64,000 nt of DNA from Streptomyces caatingaensis (lineage in GTDB: Bacteria > Actinomycetota > Actinomycetes > Streptomycetales > Streptomycetaceae). Position 1 is the stretch's first letter. Every line of letters starts with the position of its first letter. The translations under genes and the position numbers were made by a program. The stretch spans positions 241,985 to 305,984 of the forward strand of contig NZ_LFXA01000014.1 in the NCBI RefSeq assembly GCF_001187435.1, written 5' to 3'. Under the pieces are notes generated by a model. That model saw nothing but the letters and a program-made list of their open reading frames with translations, did no database searches and was not told the DNA's origin. Positions 43,974-53,106 of this stretch are shown piece by piece.

Positions 43974-44933
43974 ATGGAAGCCGTCGATCATCCGGAACCG
44001 GCACCGCCCGACAGCGGCGCCTACGAACTGCGCACCGTTCCCCTGACCGCCGTCGCCCCCACGCCCCTCAACCCCCGCCGCAACTTCGGCACCCCGGAGG
44101 AGCGCACGGCCCTCGGCGAGAGCATGCGCAGGACCCAGCTCACCCCCTGCGTCGCCGCGACCCGGCGCGCCTACACCGCCCTGTGGCCCGAACACGACGC
44201 CGCCCTGGGGGACGCGGCGTACGTCCTCCTCAACGGCGAGCGCCGCTACCGCAGCGCCCTGCACGTGGGACTCCCCACGCTGGACCTCGCGATACGCGAC
44301 GACCTCGCCACCTCCCGCGAGGACCTCGTCAACCACGTCCTGGCCGAGAACCTCGAACGCGAGGACTTCGACGTCATGGAACGCGCCCGCGGCGTACGGC
44401 AGTTGGTCGCCACCTGCGCGGAACAGGGCCCGGTCGGCGCCCAGAGCCGCGCCGCGGCCCGCCTGGGCCGCAACCGCTCCTGGGTCACCAACCAGCTCGC
44501 CCTCCTGCGCCTGCCGCCCGAGATCCAGGCCATGCTCAGCTCCGGCGAGCTCCCGGAGCGCGAGGGCCGCCGCCTGGCCCGCCACCACAAGAACCACCCC
44601 GGGCTGAGCGCCGAGGAACTGCTGGCCTACGGCAGGGCCACACGCGTCCGCAAGAGACGCGGACAAGCCCCCGTCCCGCCCGCCCCGGCACCGCAAGCCC
44701 CGCCCGCCGCACCCCCGTTGCCCGCGGACACCACGGGCCGGCCGCCCGCACCCCGGCACCCCCATCGCCCGCACCCCCACCGCCCCGGCGTCCCCCGCAC
44801 CGTCGTCCCCGCCGCCGCCCTCCTCGTCCGCCGGCTCGGCGCCACCCCCCGCGACCAGGCCCGCACCCTGGCCGCCGGCCTCGATCCCCGCGGATTCCGG
44901 GAGCTGTTGGAGGCGCTGCGGACGTATCTGTGA
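43974..44933 (+). CDS. ParB-like partition/nuclease-domain protein, orphan
   Basis: A 319-residue ParB/Spo0J-type protein. The ParB N-domain has NPRRNF and the CTP-binding box GERRYRSAL; LAENLEREDFDVMERARG follows, then an HTH (SRAAARLGRNRSWVTNQLAL). A proline-rich linker and a C-terminal helix pair complete it. I use ATG 43974 because GAAAGG lies seven bases upstream. No ParA partner or parS-like cluster was seen nearby. Such orphans in Streptomyces may come from plasmids or act as DNA-binding regulators. Confidence 0.82.
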   Translation: MEAVDHPEPAPPDSGAYELRTVPLTAVAPTPLNPRRNFGTPEERTALGESMRRTQLTPCVAATRRAYTALWPEHDAALGDAAYVLLNGERRYRSALHVGLPTLDLAIRDDLATSREDLVNHVLAENLEREDFDVMERARGVRQLVATCAEQGPVGAQSRAAARLGRNRSWVTNQLALLRLPPEIQAMLSSGELPEREGRRLARHHKNHPGLSAEELLAYGRATRVRKRRGQAPVPPAPAPQAPPAAPPLPADTTGRPPAPRHPHRPHPHRPGVPRTVVPAAALLVRRLGATPRDQARTLAAGLDPRGFRELLEALRTYL

Positions 44934-44948
44934 TTCCGGCGGCAGAAC

Positions 44949-44977
44949 TGTCGCCCCTGTTGATTGCGCAATACAGT
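44949..44977 (+). promoter_or_regulatory. Possible leaderless promoter of the lipoprotein gene
   Basis: TACAGT at 44972-44977 lies nine bases before the ATG at 44986, which has no ribosome site, so transcription could begin at the start codon. The -35 (TGTCGC, 44949-44954) is poor. TTGCGCAA immediately before the -10 is palindromic. Confidence 0.3.
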
Positions 44978-44985
44978 TAAACCTC

Positions 44986-45462
44986 ATGGACCTCAGACGT
45001 ATCACGCACCGCGCGGCAAGGACCGCCGCCGCCGGCCTCCTGCTCGGCCTCGTCACGGCCTGCGGCGGCAGCGCCTCGCCGACGGAGGCGGCCGCGCCGC
45101 CGGCCACGACGGCGGCGACGGCCGCGCCCGTGCCGAAGAGCACGCCGAAGACCACACCGGACGAGCCGGCCCCGCACGCCTCTTCGGCCGGATCGCCCGC
45201 CGCCCCACTGGCGGCGGAGGAGGGCGCGGGCTCCCCGGAGCGGCACCCCGGCAAGGACGGCCCCCTCGCGCTCGACAGCGAGCGGGCGCACGCCACCAAG
45301 AACTGCGCCAAGATCCCCGGCAAGAAGAAGGGCAGCTGCAACGAGCCGCACCGCAAGTGCCGGCAGGCCGGGGCGACGGCCGTCTCCTCCCACGGCATCA
45401 GGCTCACCTGCCGGATCGCGCCCTGGGACGGCCGCCTGCGCTGGCTGGCCGACGGGGAGTGA
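44986..45462 (+). CDS. Lipoprotein of unknown function
   Basis: A 158-residue exported lipoprotein with a signal peptide and lipobox LVTAC (cysteine about residue 26). A long Ala/Pro/Thr linker follows, then a basic C-terminal segment with four cysteines (NCAKIPGKKKGSCNEPHRKC, later LTCRIAPW). The cysteines could form two disulphides outside the membrane. No family was recognised. It is convergent with the ribokinase gene, 16 bases away. Confidence 0.7.
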   Translation: MDLRRITHRAARTAAAGLLLGLVTACGGSASPTEAAAPPATTAATAAPVPKSTPKTTPDEPAPHASSAGSPAAPLAAEEGAGSPERHPGKDGPLALDSERAHATKNCAKIPGKKKGSCNEPHRKCRQAGATAVSSHGIRLTCRIAPWDGRLRWLADGE

Positions 45463-45478
45463 ACGCGGAAGCCCGCCG

Positions 45479-46390
45479 CTAGGAGGGCAGTTCGTCAGGC
45501 GTCGGATACGAGGACTGCGCGCCGGGGCGCGTCACCGACGCCGCCCCGACCCGTACCGCGAACCGCGCCGCCTCCACCAGCGGCGCCCCGCCCGCCAGTC
45601 GGGCGGCGAGAGCACCCGTGAACGCGTCCCCGGCACCCGTGGTGTCCACGGCGCGCACGGCGACACCGGGCACCGCCACCGGCTCCGGGGCCGCGCCGTC
45701 CAGGGCGAGGGCGCCCTCCCCGCCGAGCGTGACGACGACCGACCGCGCGCCCCGGCCGCGCAACGCCCGCGCCCAGCCCGCCGGGCCCCCGGCCGCGTCC
45801 CCCGACAACAGCCGCGCCTCGTGCTCGTTGACGACGAGCGGATCGGCCGCCGCGAGCACCTCCGGGTCCAGACCGTCCGGGACGGGCGAAGGGTTGAGGA
45901 CCACACGCGTCCCCGTCTCCCCGGCCAGGGCGACCGCCGCCCGCACCGTCTCCGGCGGGATCTCCCACTGGAGCGAGACCACCGACGACGCGGCGAACAG
46001 CGGCCCGGCGGCCGCCACGTCGTCCGGCGAGAGCCGGGCGTTGGCACCGGGGGAGACGACGATCGCGTTGTCGCCGTCCGGGCCCACCACGATCATCGCC
46101 GTGCCCGTCCGGGCACCGCCCTCGACCCGGACGTGCCGCACGTCCGTCCCCGCCGCCCGCTGCGCCTCCAGCAGCAACTCGCCGTACGCGTCGTCACCGA
46201 CCCGCGCCAGCAGCGCCGTCCGCGCCCCCAACCGGGCCGCTGCGGCCGCCTGGTTGGCGCCCTTGCCGCCGGCCGACTCCACCAGGTCCGAACCGTGCAC
46301 GGTCTCCCCGGCACCCGGACGCCGGTCCACCCGCACCATCAGGTCCGCGTTCGCCGAACCCACCACCAGGACGTCGTACGCCCGCGTCAT
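45479..46390 (-). CDS. rbsK: Ribokinase
   Basis: A 303-residue PfkB-family sugar kinase. The N-terminal signature is GGKGANQAAAAARLG, and the C-terminal ATP/anion-hole motif is DTTGAGDAFTG with the catalytic aspartate. NPSPVPDGLD and NEHEARLL fit ribokinase better than fructokinase. It would phosphorylate D-ribose at O5. ATG 46390 has GGGAG seven bases upstream; a GTG three codons earlier is less likely. A decayed fragment of a sugar-binding protein lies just upstream, suggesting a former ribose-uptake operon. Confidence 0.85.
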   Translation of the reverse strand: MTRAYDVLVVGSANADLMVRVDRRPGAGETVHGSDLVESAGGKGANQAAAAARLGARTALLARVGDDAYGELLLEAQRAAGTDVRHVRVEGGARTGTAMIVVGPDGDNAIVVSPGANARLSPDDVAAAGPLFAASSVVSLQWEIPPETVRAAVALAGETGTRVVLNPSPVPDGLDPEVLAAADPLVVNEHEARLLSGDAAGGPAGWARALRGRGARSVVVTLGGEGALALDGAAPEPVAVPGVAVRAVDTTGAGDAFTGALAARLAGGAPLVEAARFAVRVGAASVTRPGAQSSYPTPDELPS

Positions 46391-46420
46391 CACAGCCACT
46401 CCCGTTCCCGCTCCTCGTGC

Positions 46421-46570
46421 TCAGCCCGCGAACCGGGCCGCGCTCTCCTTCGTCACCAGTACCACCGGTATCACCGGCACCTCCCCGCCGCCTCCAGCGT
46501 GCCGAGCGCCATCAGGTTGTCCGCCCCGAGCACCGCGTCCGGCGGAACGGACGGGACGGCCCCGGGCCGG
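46421..46570 (-). pseudogene. Remnant of a sugar-binding protein C-terminus
   Basis: The minus strand reads PPDAVLGADNLMALGTLEAAG in one frame and, after a shift around 46485-46495, GEVPVIPVVLVTKESAARF to a stop at 46421. These pieces match the C-terminal part of periplasmic ribose/LacI-type binding proteins (the NxxMALGxLxA helix and the final IPVVLVTKEN strand). No N-terminal part was found upstream. It is best read as a frameshifted, truncated relic next to ribokinase. Confidence 0.55.
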
Positions 46571-46884
46571 CGGGGTGTCGCCCCCGCCCCGCTCGTCACC
46601 GCAGCCCGCCCCGGGCCCCGCGCCGACAGGGCCCCCACGGAACGAGCGGGGCGTGAGGGGAGGGGGACGCACGGCAACGACGGTGCGCGGACGGCCGGTT
46701 GGTGTCCGGATAGCGAACGCCCGGGAACGTTCATCGGTCAACTCCCTGCCAAGTTCCTATCGTGAACCTGTCAAGAACGCGAACGGGATGGCATGCTCGG
46801 CTCGGACCACGTGCACCACACGGCGCACAACCCGCCGTTCGTCCCTCACAGGCCGCACCCGGCGGCCGAGCAGAAGGAGTTCGC

Positions 46885-48519
46885 GTGAACGACACCCCCC
46901 ACCGCAGCGTCCGTCCGTCCCGCACCGCGAGACGCGGCGCCGTCCTCGTCGCCCTCGCCGCCGTGGTGGCCGCCGCCGCCCAGGCCGGCCCCGCGCTCGC
47001 CGACCCGTCCCCGTCCCACGCCGCCGGCGCCGCCCGGCAGTCGCCCGACCAGCGCACCGCGCTGATCTCCGCGGCGCGCGACGGCGCCCCGGCCACCGCC
47101 CGCTCGCTGGGCCTGGGCGGCCACGAGCGCCTTGTCGTCAAGGACGTCGTCAAGGACGCCGACGGCACCGTGCACACCCGCTACGACCGCACCTACGACG
47201 GGCTGCCCGTGCTCGGCGGCGACCTCGTCGTCCACGTCAAGGGCGGCAAGAGGACCGTCACCAAGGCGACGGCGAAGCCCATATCCGTGCCCGGCACCAC
47301 GCCCAAGGTGCCCGCGGCCGGAGCGCTGAGGAGCGCCCTGCGCGCCGCCTCCGGCGTCACGTCCGCCAAGGCCGACGCCGACGCCTCCCGTAAGGTGATC
47401 TGGGCGGCGTCCGGCAAGCCCGTCCTCGCCTGGGAGTCCGTCGTCCGGGGCGTCCAGAAGGACGGCACGCCCAGCGTCCTGCACATCATCACCGACGCCA
47501 CCACCGGCAAGAAGCTCCACTCCTTCGACGGCATCGAGACCGGCACCGGCACCGGCCAGTACAACGGCAAGGTCACCATCGGCACCGCCAGGAGCGGCAG
47601 CGGCTACCAGATGACCGACAACTCCCGCGGCGGCCACCGCACCACCGACCTCAAGGGGGGCACCTCCGGCAGCGGCACGCTCTTCACCAACTCCACCGAC
47701 ACCTGGGGCAACGGCAGCCCGAGCAACCGCCAGACGGCCGCGGTCGACGCCCACTACGGCGCGCAGCAGACGTGGGACTTCTACCAGAAGGTCTTCGGCC
47801 GCAACGGCATACGCAACGACGGCGTCGCCTCGTACTCCCGCGTCCACTACGGCCGCAACTACGTCAACGCCTTCTGGGACGACTCCTGCTTCTGCATGAC
47901 CTACGGTGACGGGTCCGGCAACACCCACCCCCTGACCTCCCTCGACGTCGCCGGGCACGAGATGACCCACGGCGTCACCTCCGCCACGGCCGGCCTCGAG
48001 TACAGCGGCGAGTCCGGCGGCCTCAACGAGGCCACCAGCGACATCATGGCCACGGGCGTGGAGTTCTTCTCCCACAACGCCAAGACCCCGCCGAACTACC
48101 TCATCGGCGAGCAGATCGACATCAACGGCGACGGCACGCCGCTGCGTTACATGGACCAGCCGAGCAAGGACGGCTCGTCGCTCGACTACTGGAGCCCCGA
48201 CGCCGGCAACGTGGACGTCCACTATTCGTCCGGCATCGCCAACCACTTCTTCTACCTGCTCTCCGAGGGCAGCGGCCGCAAGACCATCAACGGCGTCACC
48301 TACGACAGCCCGACGTACGACGGCTCGTCCGTCCCCGGCATCGGCCGCGACAAGGCCCTGGCCGTCTGGTACAAGGCCCTCACGACCTACATGACCACCA
48401 CGACGGACTACGCGGCCGCCCGCGAGGCGACTCTCAAGGCCGCGGCGGACCTGTACGGGCAGGACAGCGACGAGTACCGGGTGGTCGGCGCCACCTGGAC
48501 GGCGGTCAATGTCAACTGA
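46885..48519 (+). CDS. Secreted M4 (thermolysin-family) neutral metalloprotease
   Basis: A 544-residue preproenzyme. A Sec signal (AVLVALAAVVAAAAQAGPALA) is followed by a propeptide with FTP/PepSY-like features (YDRTYDGLPVLGGDLVVHV) to about residue 215, then the M4 catalytic domain. Zinc ligands are in GHEMTHGVTS (HExxH) and GLNEATSDI (the glutamate 24 residues on). The catalytic histidine lies in VHYSSGIANHFFYLL. GTG 46885 has AAGGAG upstream. It is like griselysin-type Streptomyces proteases. A strong hairpin follows. Confidence 0.93.
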   Translation: MNDTPHRSVRPSRTARRGAVLVALAAVVAAAAQAGPALADPSPSHAAGAARQSPDQRTALISAARDGAPATARSLGLGGHERLVVKDVVKDADGTVHTRYDRTYDGLPVLGGDLVVHVKGGKRTVTKATAKPISVPGTTPKVPAAGALRSALRAASGVTSAKADADASRKVIWAASGKPVLAWESVVRGVQKDGTPSVLHIITDATTGKKLHSFDGIETGTGTGQYNGKVTIGTARSGSGYQMTDNSRGGHRTTDLKGGTSGSGTLFTNSTDTWGNGSPSNRQTAAVDAHYGAQQTWDFYQKVFGRNGIRNDGVASYSRVHYGRNYVNAFWDDSCFCMTYGDGSGNTHPLTSLDVAGHEMTHGVTSATAGLEYSGESGGLNEATSDIMATGVEFFSHNAKTPPNYLIGEQIDINGDGTPLRYMDQPSKDGSSLDYWSPDAGNVDVHYSSGIANHFFYLLSEGSGRKTINGVTYDSPTYDGSSVPGIGRDKALAVWYKALTTYMTTTTDYAAAREATLKAAADLYGQDSDEYRVVGATWTAVNVN

Positions 48520-48540
48520 CGCCCCGGCACAGCGAGGTTG

Positions 48541-48566
48541 ACGGGTCGCCGCGCGCGGCGACCCGT
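48541..48566 (+). terminator. Perfect palindromic terminator after M4 protease
   Basis: Two 13-base perfectly complementary arms without spacer, 21 bases after the protease stop codon. A likely hairpin terminator. Confidence 0.75.
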
Positions 48567-48584
48567 GCCCGGCCGGACGGCTTC

Positions 48585-48652
48585 TGCCCCAGCCCCGCCC
48601 TCCCGCCGCTTCCCGCGCCCCGGGAAAACGGCGGAAGGGCGGGGCTGGGGCA
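48585..48652. terminator. Long hairpin upstream of the cyclophilin 3' end
   Basis: Perfect 17-base arms at 48585-48601 and 48636-48652, with a further partly paired CCGCCG/CGGCGG inner stem. It lies just beyond the minus-strand cyclophilin stop (48671), so it most likely terminates that gene, and can act in both directions. Confidence 0.75.
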
Positions 48653-48670
48653 CATCCCCGGCCCGGGCGC

Positions 48671-49171
48671 CTACAGCGTGCCGGACTCCTTGATGGCGAC
48701 CTTCGCGGCGGTGGCGCCGGAACGCGAGCCCAGGGCCTCGATCTGCTTGACGACGTCCTGGCCCTCGACGACCTCGCCGAAGACGACGTGCTTGCCGTCC
48801 AGCCAGTCCGTCACGACGGTCGTGATGAAGAACTGCGAACCGTTGGTGTTCGGGCCCGCGTTCGCCATGCTCAGCAGGAACGGGCGGTCGTGCTTGAGCT
48901 GGAAGTTCTCGTCCGCGAACTTCTCGCCGTAGATGCTCTTGCCGCCGGTGCCGTTGTGGTTGGTGAAGTCACCGCCCTGGAGCATGAACGCGGGGATGAC
49001 GCGGTGGAACGTCGAGCCGGCGTAGCCGAAGCCGTGCTCACCGGTCGCCAGCTCGCGGAAGTTCCGGGCGGTCTTCGGCACGACGTCGTCGAACAGCTTG
49101 AAGACGATGCGCCCGATCGGCTCGTCGTTGACGGTGATGTCGAAGAAGACGTTCGCTCCGGTCTCGGCCAT
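48671..49171 (-). CDS. Peptidyl-prolyl cis-trans isomerase, cyclophilin type
   Basis: A 166-residue cytoplasmic cyclophilin. The catalytic signature FHRVIPAFMLQGGDF carries the essential arginine, and GSQFFITTVVTDWLDGKHVVFG covers the cyclosporin-binding tryptophan and the rest of the active site. The length matches the short actinobacterial enzymes. ATG 49171 is preceded by AAAGGAG; the open frame extends upstream only as noncoding sequence. Confidence 0.93.
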   Translation of the reverse strand: MAETGANVFFDITVNDEPIGRIVFKLFDDVVPKTARNFRELATGEHGFGYAGSTFHRVIPAFMLQGGDFTNHNGTGGKSIYGEKFADENFQLKHDRPFLLSMANAGPNTNGSQFFITTVVTDWLDGKHVVFGEVVEGQDVVKQIEALGSRSGATAAKVAIKESGTL

Positions 49172-49591
49172 GTCTGTGCTCCTTTGTCGTGTCTCCGGGG
49201 AACCCGTGTGCGGGAACCCACGAAACAGGGGTCGGTTCGAGCTGTCCGGAGAGCCACACCGCGCGGCTCGCCCGATCAGCCCAAGGCTGTCGTCGCCCCC
49301 GGCTGCCGACGGAATCGCCACAGGAGCACTCCCGCTGCCACGGGGGCACCACACGAGCGCGCGCGTCGGCAGCGGCGGCAGGGATCACCCTTGCACACAA
49401 CGGGCCCGCGAGGACAGTCGGGGGTGGGCCGTCGGACACCGGACGGACGGCCGCGGGAATGAGCCGGTTCCCGCGCCTGTTGCCGGAGGACGGTGCCCCG
49501 GAGTGGTATGCGTGGACCCCGGCGGCACCGGAACCACCGGAACCGCCGCGCACCACCGGAGACTTCGAGGACCCGAGGAGAGGACAGGACG
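49172..49591. other. Intergenic region between cyclophilin and Ddn-family genes
   Basis: A 420-base gap between divergent genes that should hold both promoters. I found no convincing -10/-35 pair, RNA gene or small coding sequence with a ribosome site. Confidence 0.4.
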
Positions 49592-50044
49592 ATGCCGCTC
49601 GAAGGCGAGTACGTACCCAGCACCGAACAGTGGGTCAGGGACCAGGTCGAGAAGTACGAGAGCTCCGGAGGCACCGAGGGCACGACCCTGCGCGACACGG
49701 GTCTGCCCGTCGTGATCCTCACCACCCGCGGCGCCAGGACGGGGAAGATCCGCAAGACCCCGCTCATGCGGGTCGAGCACGACGGCACCTACGCCGTCGT
49801 CGCCTCCCTCGGCGGCGCCCCCAAGCACCCCGTCTGGTACCACAACATCGTCGCCGACCCCCGCGTCGAGCTCCAGGACGGCACCGTGCGCCAGGACATG
49901 CGGGCCCGCGAGGTCACCGGCGAGGAGAAGGCCGTGTGGTGGGAGCGCGCCGTCGCGGCCTTCCCCGACTACGCGAAGTACCAGGAGAAGACGGACCGGG
50001 TCATCCCCGTCTTCGTCCTCGAACCCGTCCCCGGCGGCCACTGA
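49592..50044 (+). CDS. F420-dependent Ddn-family nitroreductase/oxidoreductase
   Basis: A 150-residue split-barrel protein of the Ddn/Rv3547 group, which uses deazaflavin F420H2. Motifs include LPVVILTTRGARTGKIRKTPLMRV (F420-phosphate contacts), YAVVASLGGAPKHPVWYHNI and a C-terminal RVIPVFVLEP. It is expected to be a quinone or nitro-compound reductase; the natural substrate is unknown. ATG 49592 has AGGAC upstream. A strong convergent hairpin follows. Confidence 0.88.
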   Translation: MPLEGEYVPSTEQWVRDQVEKYESSGGTEGTTLRDTGLPVVILTTRGARTGKIRKTPLMRVEHDGTYAVVASLGGAPKHPVWYHNIVADPRVELQDGTVRQDMRAREVTGEEKAVWWERAVAAFPDYAKYQEKTDRVIPVFVLEPVPGGH

Positions 50045-50051
50045 GACCCGC

Positions 50052-50080
50052 CCCGGTGCCGCCCGCGCGGCGGCACCGGG
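50052..50080. terminator. Bidirectional hairpin between Ddn-family and SecDF genes
   Basis: Perfect 12-base arms at 50052-50063 and 50069-50080 with a five-base loop, between convergent stops at 50044 and 50093. Confidence 0.75.
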
Positions 50081-50092
50081 CACGCGCCCCTG

Positions 50093-52385
50093 CTACACCA
50101 CCGCCCCCGTATCCCGCCGCGACCGCTCCCGCGGCCGCGGCGCGGCCGGTGCCGGACGGCGCCCCTCCAGGACCACGGCCAGCGGCGCCGCCGTCAGCAC
50201 CGTCGAGCCCATCCCGAACACCACGCCCGCCAGCAGCGCCAGCGAGAAGTCGCCCAGCGCGTCCCCGCCGAGGACGGCGAGCGCGGTCAGGACGAACAGC
50301 ACCCCCATGCCCGTGTTCACCGTCCGCGGCACCGTCTGCACGATCGCCTTGTCCACCACCGACGCCAGGGCCCCGGCGCCCCCGCGCCCCGCCCCCGTCC
50401 GCCGCATCTCACGGATCCGGTCGAAGACCACCACCGTGTCGTTGACCGAGTAGCCGACGACCGTCAGCAGCGCCGCCAGGAACACGCTGTCCATCGGCCG
50501 CCCCAGCCAGGCGAACAGGCCGACCACCAGCACCGCGTCCTGCACCATCGCCGCCACCGCCGCCACCGCGAACGTCCAGCGGAACCGGACGCCGAGATAG
50601 ACCAGTTGCGCGGCCACCGCGCCCCCCAGGGCCAGCAGCGCCTTGTCCCGCAGCTCCCTGCCGATGCTCGGCCCCACCCGCTCGTCCCGCTCGACCGTCA
50701 CCGGCCCCACCGCCGCCTCCAGCGACCGGCGGATCCGCTGCTGCTCCCCGTCCGTCGTCCCGCCGGTACGGACGACGACATCACCGTCCCCCGACAGCTG
50801 CACCACCGCCCGCGGGAACCCCGCGCCGGCCACGGCCGACCGCGCCTCCGCCACGTCCACCGCCCGGCCCGTGCCGTACTCCACGACCCGCCCGCCGGTG
50901 AACTCCACCCCGAACTGCGGCCCCCGCACCAGCACCCCCGCGACCGCCAGCACCACCAGCCCCGCACCGGCCGCCAGCCACACCCGGCGGTGGCGCATCG
51001 GACGCGGCGCACGCCGCGCCAGGAACGACCGCACCCGCCCGCCGGAGACGACCCCCGCCAGCCCCGGACGCCGCCGCACGGCACCGCGCCGCAGCGCCCA
51101 CTCCGCCAGCACCCGCGTGATGACGAGCGCCGACACCATGGACGCCACCACGCCCACCGACAGCGTCACCCCGAAGCCCTTGACCGGGCCGGAGGCGAAG
51201 AGGAACAGCAGCCCCGCGGCCAGCACCGTCGTGACGTTCGAGTCGACGACGGCGCTCCACGCCCTCGCGAACCCCCGCCGCAGCGGCCCGGCCGGATCCG
51301 GCAGGCCCCGCGAGCGCCGGGCCGCCCGCGCGTACTCCTCCCGCGTCCGCTCGAAGACCAGCACGTTCGCGTCCACCGCCATGCCGATCGCCAGGACGAA
51401 GCCCGCGAGCCCCGGCAGCGTCAGCGTGGCCCCCAGCGCGGCCAGCGCCGCGTACGAGATCAGTCCGTACAGCCCCAGCGCGACGGTGGCGAGCAGGCCG
51501 AGCAGCCGGTAGACGGCCACCACGAACACGGCCGTGCACACCACCCCGATCACCGCCGCGCCCGCACCCGCCCGGATCGCCTCGGCGCCCAGCGTCGGAC
51601 CGATCGTGTGCCGCTCCACGACGTCGACGGGCACCGGCAGCGCACCGCCCTTGACGAGTGCCGCAAGATCGCGCGCCCCGGACGCGGAGAAACCACCGGT
51701 GATCTGCGTGCCGCCGCCCCGGATCCCGGTGCCGCACCCGACGTCCTCCCGGACCGCCGGCGCCGAGACGACCCGGTCGTCCAGGACGATGGCCACCCGG
51801 CGGGAGACGTCCCCGGGCGGCGCGCACGCGGCGTCGCCGGTCAGACGCGCCCACGCCTTCCCGCCGCCGCGGAAGGACAGGTCCACCGTCCAGCCCGCCC
51901 CGGACGCGGTGTCCAGGAGCGCCTTCGCGTCCTTGACGTCCTTGCCGGTCAGGGCCGCCGGGGCCAGCCGCAGCGACCGGCCCGGCGCGTCGGGATCGGC
52001 CAGGGTCCGCGCCTCCCCGCCGGGCGCGCCGGCCGGGAGCACCGGGTGGAAGGTCAGCAGGGCGGTGCGGCCGATCACCTCCACGGCCCGGCGCGGGATC
52101 CTGCACCCCCGGCAGTTCGACGACGATGCGCCGCTCGCCGGAGCGCACGAGCGACGGCTCGGCCACGCCGAGCGCGTCCACCCGCTGCCGCAGCACCTCC
52201 AGCGCCCGGTCGGTGGACGCCGCGTCGGCACGGGCGGGGGGCGAGTCGCGGGTCTCCAGCACGATCCGGGTGCCGCCGCGCAGATCGAGACCGAGGCGGA
52301 CGGGGCTGGTGAGGGCGGAGTACAACGAGGCGGCGACGGCGACGAGCGCGAGCAGCGCACGCCACAACGAGGCGCGGGACGACAT
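50093..52385 (-). pseudogene. secDF: SecDF fusion protein gene, frameshifted near the 5' end
   Basis: From ATG 52385 the frame encodes a SecD start: a membrane helix, LGLDLRGGTRIVLETRD and RIVVELPGVQDP. It is then lost. A second frame, from about 52095, continues without gap as AVEVIGRTALLTFHPVL and runs through SecD (GFVLAIGMAVDANVLVFERTR) and a fused SecF half (GVEFTGGRVVEYGTG, VGYSVNDTVVVFDRIREMRR). One extra base in the GGG at 52095-52097 (CCC on the coding strand) explains the break. Together the two parts make about 763 residues, normal for the fused SecDF that uses the proton gradient to help protein export. It is either a pseudogene or a base-call error. Streptomyces usually has separate secD and secF elsewhere, so this would be an extra copy. 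Confidence 0.86.
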
Positions 52386-52459
52386 GGGTTCTTCCCTTCA
52401 GGGCATACGGAGGCGGGGCGCCGGCCACCGCTGCGTCACGGTGCGCCGCGCCCTGGGCG

Positions 52460-52879
52460 TCAGCAGCTGTGAAGGGAAGGAGGACCCCGGGACGACCGGG
52501 GGGAGTGCGCGGCGGCGGGCGGCCCCCGCTCCCGCCGCGGCCCGACGACCTCTCCGGGCACCGGCGGCGGCACCAGGGGACCCGCCACCGGGACGCCCGG
52601 CAACGCGAGGGGCGGCTGCGGCAGTTGCCGGACGTGCGCCTGTTCCGCCCGGGACCGGACCTGCGCCTCGGCCCGGACGGGCGCGGTGCGGACGGGGGAG
52701 GGGCGTGCCTCGGCCGGGGGCGGACCGACGGGGCCGCGCACGGCCACCGCGACGGACGCCGCGCCCGTCCCGCCGCCGGCCGCCGGCACCGGCGTCCCGC
52801 CGGCCGCCAACACGGCCCACAGCGCGGCGAGTACGAGAACGAGGGCACGGAACGGAGCCCGGCGCACGCGCTCGCCCAC
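52460..52879 (-). CDS. Putative secreted proline-rich protein
   Basis: A 139-residue frame from GTG 52879 with GGGGAGGGG upstream. A hydrophobic segment (FRALVLVLAALWAVLAAGG) near residue 12 could be a signal or anchor, followed by a Pro/Arg-rich tail with one cysteine. No family was recognised. Composition is compatible with Streptomyces coding sequence but evidence is thin. It lies 75 bases upstream of secDF on the same strand. Confidence 0.4.
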   Translation of the reverse strand: MGERVRRAPFRALVLVLAALWAVLAAGGTPVPAAGGGTGAASVAVAVRGPVGPPPAEARPSPVRTAPVRAEAQVRSRAEQAHVRQLPQPPLALPGVPVAGPLVPPPVPGEVVGPRRERGPPAAAHSPRSSRGPPSLHSC

Positions 52880-53106
52880 CCGGCACCCCTCCCCGCCCGC
52901 TCGGCCGCCCACCCGGCGGATCGCGCCCAGCCTAACGCGTACGACGGGACGGCGGTCCCGGCCGGCGCACCGGCGCCTTGGCCCGCGGCACCCCCACGAA
53001 CGGCCTGTCCGCCTCGAAGAAGTGCCGCACGATCCGCCGCACCTCGACATCCAGCCGCAGATACTCCGGCGCCCGGCCCCCGGGCACCACCGGCGCCGCG
53101 ATCCTG

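Noticed and set aside
46885..48519. Start of the M4 protease at an upstream in-frame codon
   Set aside because: Upstream residues are Arg/Pro/Gly-rich, not signal-like, while GTG 46885 has AAGGAG and a proper signal peptide.
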